A stretch of DNA of 64,000 bases, taken from Pseudofrankia sp. DC12. GTDB lineage: Bacteria > Actinomycetota > Actinomycetes > Frankiales > Frankiaceae. A program made the position numbers and the translations under genes. The stretch spans positions 2,194,640-2,258,639 of the forward strand of contig NZ_KQ031391.1 in NCBI RefSeq assembly GCF_000966285.1. The letters run 5' to 3'. This document shows positions 17,727 through 25,924 of the stretch, piece by piece. The notes below the pieces were generated by a model. It saw only the letters and a program-made list of their open reading frames with translations. It had not been told where the DNA came from and made no database searches. The stretch's first letter is position 1; every line of letters starts with the position of its first letter.

Positions 17727-18088
17727 TCCAGGGCCGGGATCTGGGATGCGTCCCGCTGGGGCTGCCTTCCGCTGGTTTACTTCCCGCCGGGGCGCACGGG
17801 TGTGCTGATCGCTGTTTTGGGCCCCCAGTGGATCCTGCTGGCCAATTCGGGAGAGCCTCGGGTGATCTAGAAGAGGCGCCCAGACATACGCCACATAACG
17901 GACGCCGGAATGATTGCTCGCCCCCTGATCGGCGGCCAGTCCCGGCCGAGTCGTAGCTGCGTGTAATTGGCCAGCAGGGTCCCAGTGGTTGGCAGCACGC
18001 CCGGACAACGACCGCCGGAGGGCCGAACCGGCGATCAACTCGCGCTGGCGCCCTTCGAGCGGAACGCACCCCGGATCCCGGCCCTGGA
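17727..18088. repeat. Composite element with about 121-bp inverted arms
   Basis: The left arm (17727-17847) begins TCCAGGGCCGGGATCTGGGA and ends CCTGCTGGCCAATT. The reverse complement of the right arm (17965-18088) begins TCCAGGGCCGGGATCCGGGG and ends with the same 14 bases. The arms are near-identical over about 30 bp at the outer end and 20 bp at the inner end and diverged between, around a 117-bp centre. I see no credible gene in it. It fills most of the gap between two convergent genes and could be a MITE-like or other dispersed element. Confidence 0.75.
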
Positions 18089-18126
18089 CAAGCGCCTAGC
18101 CCATACTTCTCCGTCGGCTCCTATTG

Positions 18127-18176
18127 GGCGGAGCGGCCGCAGGGCGCTCCGCGCCCGGTTCCGGCCGATCGCCTCA
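18127..18176 (-). terminator. Stop-abutting hairpin repeat after the MiaE-like gene
   Basis: Read on the minus strand this 50-mer starts with the TGA stop of the MiaE-like gene and runs through a GGGCGC/GCGCCC hairpin. It matches 60101-60150 at 46 of 50 positions. Probable terminator belonging to a dispersed 3'-end repeat family. Confidence 0.75.
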
Positions 18177-18917
18177 AGCAGACAGGCCCAGGGCTGACAT
18201 GCGGTCAGTGTGGGCCTTCATGATGCTGTCGAAGATCGTGGCGACGGCTTCCAGGTCGCCGACGCCCACCAGCAGGCCGGTGAGCGCGTCCCGCTCGACC
18301 GCGACCTGCTTTGCCTGGTTGAGCGCCTCGCCCACGAGCCGGCGGGCCCACAGCGCGAGCCGCCCGGCCACCACGGGATTCGCGGCGATCGCCGCACGGA
18401 CCCGGTCGACGACGAACGCCGCGTGCCCGGTGTCGGCCAGCACGTCGAGGACGAGCGCGCGGGCGTCGTCGTCGAGCCGGTGGGCGATCGCGCGGTAGAA
18501 GTCGGCGGCGATGCTGTCCCCGACGTAGGCCTTGACCAGGCTTTCCAGCCAGTCCGCCGGCGCGGTGCCCCCGTGGAAGGCGGTCAGCGGGCCGATGAAC
18601 GGCCCCATCGCGGCCTCCGGGTCGACGCCGCGGCCGGCCAGCGCCCGGCTGATCGCCTCGAAGTGCGCGAACTCGGCGGCGGCCATCGCGGCCAGCGCGA
18701 TCTTGTCCGTGAGCGTCGGCGCCATCCTGGCGTCGGTCGCGAGTCGCTCGAACGCGGTCAGCTCGCCATAAGCGATGAGCCCCAGCAGGTCGACGACGGC
18801 CTGGTCGGCACCCGGGCGACCCTCCCGCGGCTGCGCGGAACCGACACCGACGGCCTCCGCCGTGGAGTCGGCACCGCCTGCGACCTGGGCTCCCGGAAGC
18901 ACTGTGCTGTCCGTCAC
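18174..18917 (-). CDS. Ferritin-like (MiaE-type) protein
   Basis: A 247-aa four-helix diiron-fold protein resembling the actinobacterial MiaE-like group (tRNA-ms2io6A hydroxylase-like; Rv3210c position). Candidate metal ligands occur as an ExxH (AEFAHFE), a second carboxylate helix (GDSIAADFYR) and DTGHAAF. Tail MKAHTDRMSALGLSA. True tRNA hydroxylase activity is not established for this group. I prefer GTG 18917 (GGGAG 9 nt upstream); ATG 18926 would place GGGAG directly against the start. Divergent from the DEAD-box helicase. Confidence 0.78.
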   Translation of the reverse strand: MTDSTVLPGAQVAGGADSTAEAVGVGSAQPREGRPGADQAVVDLLGLIAYGELTAFERLATDARMAPTLTDKIALAAMAAAEFAHFEAISRALAGRGVDPEAAMGPFIGPLTAFHGGTAPADWLESLVKAYVGDSIAADFYRAIAHRLDDDARALVLDVLADTGHAAFVVDRVRAAIAANPVVAGRLALWARRLVGEALNQAKQVAVERDALTGLLVGVGDLEAVATIFDSIMKAHTDRMSALGLSA

Positions 18918-19294
18918 GTGTTTCATCTCCCAGGTGGTGGGTCGGGTGTAAGCGTGGTCGGGCTCGACCCGCTGGCCCCCACGAACTCCGGCGGCCCGCT
19001 CGGGCCGGCCGACGGATCGGGCTCCTGCCTGGCCAACGTCCGACAGGCCACGATCGTCACCGAGCGCGCCCACCAAGCGGTCACACAGGTTATCCTTGTC
19101 GTAGCCGCTGGTCATCACAGGCCAGCTGGCCGCCTAAGGCACTCGCGTCGCCCCGTTCGGAGGGCCGCTGGGCCAAGCTGCCGGGTTCGAGCCGCTGGTC
19201 CCCCGTCACCGACTGGGTCGCTGGCGCTGTCTGGCACATAGCGAGCGGCGCCTCAACGTCGGACACCGCTCAGGAGCAGACCAGGAGCGATCCG
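18918..19294. other. Divergent intergenic region, no gene seen
   Basis: 377 bp between the MiaE-like gene (minus) and the DEAD-box helicase (plus). It must hold both promoters, but I cannot assign convincing -35/-10 pairs. No small gene with a ribosome site is apparent. Confidence 0.5.
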
Positions 19295-21061
19295 CTGTCC
19301 GTCACAGCCACATCCCTGACCACCGGCGACACCGACGCCACCGACGCCACCGCTTCGCCGGCCCCGCCCCAGCAGGCCGGGCCGGCCGAGCCCAAGGTCA
19401 CCTTCGCCGACCTCGGGGTCCGCAAGGAGACCGTGGAGACACTCGCCGCGGCGGGCATCGTCCACCCTTTCGCCATCCAGGAGCTAACGCTCCCGCTGGC
19501 GCTGGCCGGCACCGACATCATCGGCCAGGCCCGCACCGGCACCGGCAAGACCCTGGGCTTCGGCATCCCCGTCATCCAGAAGGTCCTCGGCCCTGACGAG
19601 GGCGCCGACGGCCGGCCGCAGGCCCTCATCGTCGTCCCCACCCGCGAGCTCTGCGTCCAGGTCACCGCCGACCTCGACCGGGCTGGCAAGGGCCGGCGCA
19701 TCCGGGTCCTCTCCGTCTACGGCGGCCGGGCCTACGAGCCGCAGACCAGCGCGCTGAAGGCCGGCGTCGACGTCGTCGTCGGCACCCCCGGCCGGCTGCT
19801 GGACCTCGCCCGCCAGCGCACGCTGAACCTGGGCAACGTGGCGACCCTGGTCCTCGACGAGGCCGACGAGATGCTCGACCTCGGCTTCCTGCCGGACGTG
19901 GAGCGCATCGTCGCCTTCCTGCCGCCCACCCGCCAGACCATGTTGTTCTCCGCGACGATGCCCGGGCCGGTCATCGCGCTCGCCCGCCGGTTCATGATCC
20001 GGCCGGTGCACGTGACCGCCGAGCAGCCCGACGAGGGCCGCACCGTCCCGACCACCAGCCAGCACGTCTTCCGCGCGCACGCGATGGACAAGATGGAGGT
20101 GCTGTCCCGGGTCCTGCAGGCCGACGGGCGCAGCCTCTCGATCGTCTTCGTCCGGACCCGCCGCACCGCCGACAAGGTGGCCGAGGACCTGGCCCGCCGT
20201 GGCTTCGCGGCCGCGCCGGTGCACGGCGACCTCGGCCAGGGCCAGCGCGAGCAGGCGTTGCGCGCCTTCCGCTCCGGCAAGGTCGACGTGCTGGTCGCGA
20301 CCGACGTCGCGGCCCGCGGCATCGACGTGGGCGGCGTCACGCACGTCATCAACTACCAGTGCCCGGAGGACGAGAGCGTCTACCTGCACCGGATCGGCCG
20401 GACCGGCCGGGCCGGTGGCAGCGGCGTCGCCGTCACCTTCGTCGACTGGGACGACCTGGCCCGCTGGCAGTTGGTGAACCGCGCGCTCGCGCTGCCGTTC
20501 GACGAGCCGCTGGAGACGTACTCCACCTCCCCGCACCTGTTCGAGGCGCTGGGTATCCCGGACGGGTCGACCGGTGTCCTGCCCCGCGCCGCGCGCACCC
20601 GGGCCGGGCTCGCGGCCGAGGAGATCGAGGACCTGGGCGGCGGCGCGCGGGGCCGCCGCGGCCGCGGAGCCGCCGCCGCTCCCGACCGGGATACCGACCG
20701 CCCGGCGGCGCACGCCACGGCCGCCCGGACCAGGAGCCGCCGCCGTACTCGGGGGGCCGGGGCCGCCGCGGCGGCCGCCGGGCTCGCCGAGGAGGCAGTC
20801 GAGGGCGCCCCCGAAGAGCTCGGGCTCGAGGCCGGCGACGTCACGGCGCTCGCCAGTGCGACCGACTCGACGGCCACCGCGGCCGTGGACGGTACCGAGA
20901 TCACCGATCTGCCCGACCAGGAGCCGGACGCGGACGGCACACCCGCTCGCCGCCGCCGGCGCCGGCGCGGTGGCCGGGGCCGTTCCCGCGGCGGGGCCGC
21001 CGTCGAGGGGCTCGACCTGGTCGAAGCGGAAGACGACGCGGAGCACGCCGAGTCGGCCTGA
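19295..21061 (+). CDS. DEAD-box RNA helicase (RhlE-like), CTG start
   Basis: ATP-dependent RNA remodelling helicase. Motifs in order: Q motif (FADLGVRKETVETL through FAIQ), ARTGTGKT, VPTREL, GTPGR, VLDEADEML, LFSATMP, VATDVAARGID, HRIGRTGRAG, then a basic, Ala/Arg-rich tail of about 150 residues with RRRRRRGGRGRSRGG-type sequence. The first ATG/GTG/TTG in frame (GTG 19433) would delete the Q-motif Phe and part of the helix. Upstream in frame, CTG 19295 has AGGAG 7 nt before it, giving 588 aa beginning MSVTATSL. I therefore annotate the CTG. The position matches Rv3211 (rhlE). Confidence 0.85.
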   Translation: MSVTATSLTTGDTDATDATASPAPPQQAGPAEPKVTFADLGVRKETVETLAAAGIVHPFAIQELTLPLALAGTDIIGQARTGTGKTLGFGIPVIQKVLGPDEGADGRPQALIVVPTRELCVQVTADLDRAGKGRRIRVLSVYGGRAYEPQTSALKAGVDVVVGTPGRLLDLARQRTLNLGNVATLVLDEADEMLDLGFLPDVERIVAFLPPTRQTMLFSATMPGPVIALARRFMIRPVHVTAEQPDEGRTVPTTSQHVFRAHAMDKMEVLSRVLQADGRSLSIVFVRTRRTADKVAEDLARRGFAAAPVHGDLGQGQREQALRAFRSGKVDVLVATDVAARGIDVGGVTHVINYQCPEDESVYLHRIGRTGRAGGSGVAVTFVDWDDLARWQLVNRALALPFDEPLETYSTSPHLFEALGIPDGSTGVLPRAARTRAGLAAEEIEDLGGGARGRRGRGAAAAPDRDTDRPAAHATAARTRSRRRTRGAGAAAAAAGLAEEAVEGAPEELGLEAGDVTALASATDSTATAAVDGTEITDLPDQEPDADGTPARRRRRRRGGRGRSRGGAAVEGLDLVEAEDDAEHAESA

Positions 21062-21132
21062 CCCAGCCCAACGCCGCCGCCAGGCTCCCCCGTCTCGCGA
21101 CCGGGGACCGCCGGGCGGCGGCGTTTGTGCGT

Positions 21133-21906
21133 TCAGCCGCCCGCGCCGGTGAGCGCGAGACGGACCCAGGAGATCCGGTGGCAGGCCGGGCAGCGCAGCA
21201 GGGACGGATAGCGCGGCCGGATCACCGGCAGGTGCAGGCTCGGCGCGAGCAGCAGCAGGGCACGCTTCGCGCCGACGGTCGTCGCCTGGGCGCAGCGCGA
21301 GCAGTGCACCATCACGCCGTTCGTACGCGGGTCGGGCGGCCGTTCGCCGCTGTAGAGGGCACGTTTGCCATGAGTGTCCCGGCCGATCGAGCCGGGCCGG
21401 TGGGCCGTCGAGCCGGTACCCGGCCCGGCCGGGCGGCCGGCCCGGGGCCGCAGCCGGTCAAAGCCGGCCGCCGCGGCCAGCTCCCGGCGGCTTGCGGCGC
21501 CCTCCCGCGGCGCGGCCGTCGCCCGCGCTGAAACGGCCGTAGGCCGCACACCGGCCACCTTCACGGTCCCGGGCTGCCCAACTGCCGTCGCGGTGGTCTC
21601 CGTCGCCACAACCGCCGCCATGACGGCCCTCGGCTTCGCCGTCGTCGGATCGGCCTTCGGCTGCACGGCCGCCGCGTTCACCGCCGCGGGCCGCACGGCG
21701 GCGGCTATCGCGGCCCTCGGCCGCACGGCCGCCGCTCCTGCCGCCTTGGGCTGCGAGACCGGTTGTCTCACGGTCTTCGGCCGCACGGCCGCCGCTCCTG
21801 CCGCCTTGGGCTGCGAGACCGGTTGTCTCACGGTCTTCGGCTGCGCGACCGCCGCCTTCGCGGCCCTCGGCTGCGCGCCCGGTTTCACGGTCTTCGGCTT
21901 CGTCAT
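21133..21906 (-). CDS. Zinc-ribbon protein with Ala/Lys/Pro repeat N terminus
   Basis: 257 aa, not a recognised named family. Residues about 1-190 are a disordered repeat region rich in Lys, Pro, Ala, Gln and Val (PKTVRQPVSQPKAAGAAAVR, present twice in exact copy). The C-terminal 60 residues carry two CxxC pairs (HCSRC and RCPAC) around a hydrophobic LLLLAPSLHLPVI segment, as in a zinc ribbon. It starts 58 bp after parA on the same strand, so probably co-transcribed with it. A nucleic-acid or protein-binding accessory role is possible but unproven. The start (ATG 21906) lacks a strong ribosome site. Confidence 0.65.
   Translation of the reverse strand: MTKPKTVKPGAQPRAAKAAVAQPKTVRQPVSQPKAAGAAAVRPKTVRQPVSQPKAAGAAAVRPRAAIAAAVRPAAVNAAAVQPKADPTTAKPRAVMAAVVATETTATAVGQPGTVKVAGVRPTAVSARATAAPREGAASRRELAAAAGFDRLRPRAGRPAGPGTGSTAHRPGSIGRDTHGKRALYSGERPPDPRTNGVMVHCSRCAQATTVGAKRALLLLAPSLHLPVIRPRYPSLLRCPACHRISWVRLALTGAGG
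21721..21840. repeat. Perfect 60-bp tandem duplication in the zinc-ribbon gene
   Basis: Positions 21721-21780 and 21781-21840 are identical base for base. The duplication keeps frame and encodes the same 20-residue segment twice. Complete identity, including third codon positions, suggests a very recent event or gene conversion. Confidence 0.97.
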
Positions 21907-21964
21907 ACCGGCGTCGCCCTGGCTGGCCGGGCTCGCGCCGCCGGTGGGCCGGGCACGCGGGCGC

Positions 21965-23059
21965 TCATCGGCCGGAACGCGAGAGCGCGGCCCGGACCTG
22001 ACGGATCGCCTTCGCCGATCCGGTGCCGACCACGGCGCCACCGCCACGGTTGCCCGCCAGCCCGTCGTCCGCGAGGCCGTCGTCGACCAGGCCGCCACCC
22101 AGGTCAACGCCGTCGAACGCGACGCTGTCGAGGCCGACATCGTCGAGGCCGACGTCGTCAAGCGGGACGTCATCAAGGTCGGCCACGACGAGACGCTCGC
22201 CCGTGCGGCTCGGCTCATCGAGATCCTCCTCGCCTATCAGCCGCACCCGGGACCGCCGGGCCGCCAGCAGCGCGGGCGCGCCGGGCCCGGACAGTGGCAC
22301 CGGGCCGAGACCCGCGATCGCGCGGGCATGCTCCCGGTAGGCGTGCGCGCCCTTCGAACGGCCGGCGGTCGTCAGGATCGAGCGGCCGATGCCCGGAGCC
22401 TCAGCGAACCGCACGGAGCGGGCTACCGGCGGCTCCAGCACCCGGATCTGGTAGCGGGCGGCCACGTCGGCCAGGACCGCGCGGCTGTGCGCCGTCCGCC
22501 CGTCGAACAGGGTCGGCAGCACCCCGCGCACCCGCAGCCGGGGATTGGTCAGCCGGCGGACGTCGTGCACGGTGTCCAGGAGCTGGCCGACGCCCCGATG
22601 CGACAGCGTCTCACACTGCAGCGGGATGACGACCTCGTCGGCGGCCGTCAGGCCGTTGATGGTGAGCACGCCGAGTGACGGCGGGCAGTCCACCAGGACG
22701 AAGTCGTAGTCATCGATGATCTCCGCCAACGCGAGCCGCAGCACGTGCTCCCGGCCGGTCCGCGACAGCAGCACCGCCTCACAGCCGGCCAGCTCGATCG
22801 TCGCCGGCAGCAGGTCGGACCCGTCGGCCGTGCGTAGCAGGACGAGCCCGGCGGACAGCCGCCCGAGCAGCACGTCATGCACGGACAGCTCCAGCGCGTC
22901 CGGATCGAGACCGAGCGAGAACGTCAGGCAGGCCTGCGGGTCCAGGTCGACCAGCAGCACCCGCTGGCCGAGCTCGGTCAGGGCGGCGCCGAGACTCGAC
23001 ACGGAGGTCGTCTTGGCGACGCCACCTTTCTGATTCGCGACAGCGAGAACCCGGGCCAC
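21965..23059 (-). CDS. ParA/Soj-family ATPase
   Basis: A 364-aa MinD/ParA-type ATPase. Deviant Walker A KGGVAKTT at the N terminus with the signature Lys, LLVDLDPQACLTF, and VLVDCPPSLGVL as Walker B. Residues about 1-260 are the ATPase. The last 100 are acidic and repetitive (DDVGLDDVGLD type), probably disordered. It matches the Soj/ParA-like gene of the mycobacterial block (Rv3213c); no parB or parS is next to it, so it is not the chromosomal partition pair. Targets may be cell-envelope, DNA or cargo positioning. GTG start. Confidence 0.88.
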   Translation of the reverse strand: MARVLAVANQKGGVAKTTSVSSLGAALTELGQRVLLVDLDPQACLTFSLGLDPDALELSVHDVLLGRLSAGLVLLRTADGSDLLPATIELAGCEAVLLSRTGREHVLRLALAEIIDDYDFVLVDCPPSLGVLTINGLTAADEVVIPLQCETLSHRGVGQLLDTVHDVRRLTNPRLRVRGVLPTLFDGRTAHSRAVLADVAARYQIRVLEPPVARSVRFAEAPGIGRSILTTAGRSKGAHAYREHARAIAGLGPVPLSGPGAPALLAARRSRVRLIGEEDLDEPSRTGERLVVADLDDVPLDDVGLDDVGLDSVAFDGVDLGGGLVDDGLADDGLAGNRGGGAVVGTGSAKAIRQVRAALSRSGR

Positions 23060-23449
23060 AACGGAGAGTGTGTCAACTGTAACCGTGTGGTCACAACCTT
23101 TCCGGGCCCGCGAGTGTCGCGCAGCCTACTTAGGTCCCGCCCGCACCCACCCGGTTCGCTCGTCGAGGCGGCGACCGGGCGGCTTCAGGGACCTCGGCGC
23201 GAGCGATCGGCGACGCGGAGGCCGGCGTGACGGAGAGGACCGGTGCGACGGGGCGGTGCCACAGAAGCCGGCGTGACAGAGCCCGGCGGGGCGGCCCTGG
23301 CATCACGGAGCCAGACAGCACGGGACCGGTGTCATGGAAGCGGGGGCCCGCGGGACGGAGGCAGTCGCCGATCGGCTGGCGACTGGCGACTGGCTGCCGG
23401 GACGTCCCGCTCGCTGGGCCAGCCCGGTGAGCGCCTACAGTTCTGCGGC
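23060..23449. other. Divergent intergenic region with degenerate repeats
   Basis: 390 bp between parA and the FMO-like gene. Apart from the dyad near parA it holds several degenerate copies of a GGCGTGACRGAG-like motif (about 23220-23345). The reading frame of the downstream gene stays open through it, but the encoded sequence is low complexity and I see no ribosome site. Confidence 0.5.
23078..23095. promoter_or_regulatory. 18-bp dyad upstream of parA
   Basis: The + strand reads TGTAACCGTGTGGTCACA, a near-perfect inverted repeat (TGTGACC/GGTTACA on the other strand) 19 bp before the parA GTG. A TACAGT -10-like hexamer overlaps its end on the minus strand. Could be an operator; the half-site spacing differs from the usual Crp site. 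Confidence 0.35.
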
Positions 23450-24163
23450 GTGGCTCAGCTTCCCCATGTAGCCGTGCTCGGGCCCGGCCTGGCCGGTGCG
23501 ACGGCGCTCGTCGCGCTCGTCGACGCCGGGCTGGACGCGACCGGCGTCGGTGGCCGCCCGACCCCGGCCGCCGCCGAGCTCCTCGCCGCGCACGCGCTCA
23601 TGGAGCGCTGGATCCCTCCGGCCGTTCGCGACGCGACCGACACCGCCGGCGGCCCGGCGGCCGGCGGGGCTCCCGCGCTCACCGTGGCCCGGGTCGGCGA
23701 CGCGAGCGGGGCGCGCGGCGGCTTCGAGGTCAGCATCGACGGGCAGCCGGCCGGGCGCTGGGACGCCCTCGTGGTCACCGCGCGCGACCTCGCCGCGGCC
23801 GCCGGGGTGCTCACCGCCGCCCCCTGGTACGGCGGCGTCTTCCACCCGGTCGCCGGCGGCGTGTTCCTGCTCGGCGTCCCCGACAGCGGGCAGGTCGTCC
23901 GGCCGGACGGCGAGCGCGACCTGGCGCTGACCAGGGCGCAGGCCGGCTGGGTCGGTGAGTACCTCCGCGGCCGGTATCGGCTGCCCACCGGGGAGGCGAT
24001 GCTCGACCGTCCCAGCCTGCGGCGGACCGGCGTGCGCCGCGGCGCCGCGGGGTATCTGCGGGCGCTGGACCGCGAGCTGCGCGCCGGCCGGGCCCGGGCC
24101 GCGGCGGCCGGCTACCCCCTGCCGCTACCGGCCGCCGCGCCCGCCTCGCCAGCGGCTCGCTGA
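23450..24163 (+). CDS. Probable remnant or divergent FMO-like NAD(P)/FAD-binding protein
   Basis: 237 aa from GTG 23450, where recognisable sequence begins. The N terminus HVAVLGPGLAGATALVALV looks like a Rossmann GxGxxG. The C-terminal half (WVGEYLRGRYRLPTGEAML) resembles the end of flavin-containing monooxygenases. The middle of an FMO (second GxGxxG, FxGxxxHxxxY/F) is not visible and the protein is about half the usual length. It may be a shortened descendant without monooxygenase activity, or an unrelated family. Convergent with the beta-helix gene. Confidence 0.55.
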   Translation: MAQLPHVAVLGPGLAGATALVALVDAGLDATGVGGRPTPAAAELLAAHALMERWIPPAVRDATDTAGGPAAGGAPALTVARVGDASGARGGFEVSIDGQPAGRWDALVVTARDLAAAAGVLTAAPWYGGVFHPVAGGVFLLGVPDSGQVVRPDGERDLALTRAQAGWVGEYLRGRYRLPTGEAMLDRPSLRRTGVRRGAAGYLRALDRELRAGRARAAAAGYPLPLPAAAPASPAAR

Positions 24164-24224
24164 CGAGACCTACCGCTGGGTGGCCGGCGCCGGGACCGCG
24201 GAGGCGCCGGCGCCGGTCACCCGG

Positions 24225-25550
24225 TCACATCTGGGGCCCGGCGAGGATCTGCGGGACCTGAATACCGTTACCGCGGCTGAGCGTGTTGGTCCCGACGTGC
24301 TGCGGGGCGTCGATGTTCACCTTGATGACGGACGGCGCGACGTCGAGATAGTTGCCCTGGACGGTGTTGTTGGAGTTGCGAGCCTGGCCCTGGGCGTCAT
24401 GGCGGTCCTGCTCGAAGATGGTGATGCCGGGGCCGTTGTTCCGCCACGCGTAGTTTCCGGTGGCAGTGTCGCCGGCCGCGGACTGGAAGACGATGCCGGT
24501 GCGCCGCCAGGGGTCGGGCGTGTCGAGTCCGTTACCGGCGGCGATGTTGTTGGTGAACGTGTTGTTGTAACCGGTCTCGTCGGTGAAGCCGGAGCCGTCG
24601 TTGTTGTACGAGATGTTGTCGGTGAAGGTGTTGCCGTGGCACGAGACGTCCATCCAGCCTCCGGCCGGATGGCCGCTGTCCGAGATCAGGTTCCCGATGA
24701 ACTGGTTGTTCGTCTCGACGGTCACCTTGACACCGGCACAGTCGCCGCTCGGGTCACTCACCCCCGGCAGGTTGTTGTGGATGAACTGGTTGTAGCGCCA
24801 GATGGTGCCGGTCATGCCGCCGGCGGCGCCCTTGCAGGAGTTGTCGTGGAAGGTGTTGTTCTCGACCAGCGAGTTCGGCCCCACCGAGGCGCCGAGATAG
24901 TTGCCGTAGATCTCCGAGTTGGTGATCTTCCAGCCCGCGGCGGCGTCGGACTCATGGATGTTCGAGTCGATCGCGCCGTTCTTCCCGCCGTCGGAGTAGC
25001 CGGTGACCGAGATGTTGTGGATCTCGACGTTGGTCGCGCTGCCGTTCGGCCGGTGGATGCCGATGCCGGACAGCAGCGTCCCCCCGGGACCCGCCTTGAC
25101 GCCGTAGAACTTGTCCCCGGCCTTGGGCAGCAGTACGCCGGAGCCCTTGTAGGTGCCGGCGGCCAGGTTGAACTGCGTCCCGGCCGGGCTGCTGTCGATA
25201 TAGGGCTGGATGGCGGCGCCCGCCGGGATGGGCACGCCGCCGGCCGGAATCTTCACCGGGCCCGGAATGATCGGTGTGTTCGGGTAGGCACGGGTGTTGT
25301 TCAGGTTCGTCGTGCCGCCGCGCAGCACCCCCGAGTGGTGCGCCGGTGTGCTGGCGCCGGCACCGGCGGCCGGAAGCATCGCCGTGGTCAGCGCGACGCC
25401 GGACAGCGCGAGCACCAGCCGTCCCCGCAGCCGTGACCGCGGCGGGCCGCCCAAGGCTGGCGCCAGAATGACGTGAGACGCCGGGCCCCGCGGAGGGAAG
25501 GCCCCCGGGGCGGCACCGAAGAAGGCCGATGTGAAATTCGGAAGACGCAT
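24225..25550 (-). CDS. Secreted right-handed beta-helix (pectate-lyase-fold) protein
   Basis: 441 aa with a long N-terminal region ending in a signal-peptide-like segment (basic RSRLRGRLVLALSG, then a hydrophobic stretch to AGAGASTPA, about 38-68). The mature part is full of Asn-rich turns (NNTFHDNS, NNQFIGNLISD, NNTFTNNIAAGNG) typical of parallel beta-helices that bind or cleave polysaccharide. Catalytic residues cannot be assigned, so a lyase, epimerase or binding role all remain possible. Base composition is lower in GC than its neighbours because of the Asn codons. It is alone, with an AT-rich upstream region. Confidence 0.82.
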   Translation of the reverse strand: MRLPNFTSAFFGAAPGAFPPRGPASHVILAPALGGPPRSRLRGRLVLALSGVALTTAMLPAAGAGASTPAHHSGVLRGGTTNLNNTRAYPNTPIIPGPVKIPAGGVPIPAGAAIQPYIDSSPAGTQFNLAAGTYKGSGVLLPKAGDKFYGVKAGPGGTLLSGIGIHRPNGSATNVEIHNISVTGYSDGGKNGAIDSNIHESDAAAGWKITNSEIYGNYLGASVGPNSLVENNTFHDNSCKGAAGGMTGTIWRYNQFIHNNLPGVSDPSGDCAGVKVTVETNNQFIGNLISDSGHPAGGWMDVSCHGNTFTDNISYNNDGSGFTDETGYNNTFTNNIAAGNGLDTPDPWRRTGIVFQSAAGDTATGNYAWRNNGPGITIFEQDRHDAQGQARNSNNTVQGNYLDVAPSVIKVNIDAPQHVGTNTLSRGNGIQVPQILAGPQM

Positions 25551-25924
25551 TCTTGAGATCCAAAGTCAGCTGCCGCGAGGGGCCGACGCGGCCGCCAGAG
25601 ATGACCTGGCCGCGCCAGCGCGCTCCTCGTCTGTCGGATGGGATATTTCCTTTGACGTGAACACCACGGCCGGTATTTCCTTGGTTTTCAAGCTCGCCGA
25701 GACCGCAAAGATAGCATCGAACAGATTCCCGACGACATTGCCCGGTGACAACGGAGCGTCATGCGGATAGCGGCGGAACAAGGACCCAGTTCACATCGCC
25801 GAACAGCCGGATTCCCACCGCGGTCTATATCGTCCGCGAGTCCCCGATGTTCAGTCATACCTGATGGTCGCGGGTTCCGTCCGCTTCCGACCGCCAGGTA
25901 TGACCCGGATTCGCGCGGCCTACG
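25551..25924. other. AT-rich upstream region of the beta-helix gene
   Basis: 374 bp with markedly lower GC (roughly 55-60 % by eye) than surroundings. It contains TTT-, TAT- and GATATTTCC-like tracts around 25640-25760. Short open frames exist on both strands but none has a ribosome site or a recognisable product. Most likely promoter and regulatory DNA for the minus-strand beta-helix gene, or a remnant of acquired DNA. Confidence 0.5.

Noticed and set aside
19433-21061. GTG 19433 as the start of the DEAD-box helicase
   Set aside because: It removes the Q motif and has no ribosome site; the CTG at 19295 fits better.
24225-25550. Naming the beta-helix protein pectate lyase
   Set aside because: The fold is visible but no catalytic residues can be assigned.
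25531-25781. Short open frames on both strands in the AT-rich region upstream of the beta-helix gene
   Set aside because: No ribosome site or recognised product, and they overlap each other; the region reads better as promoter DNA.
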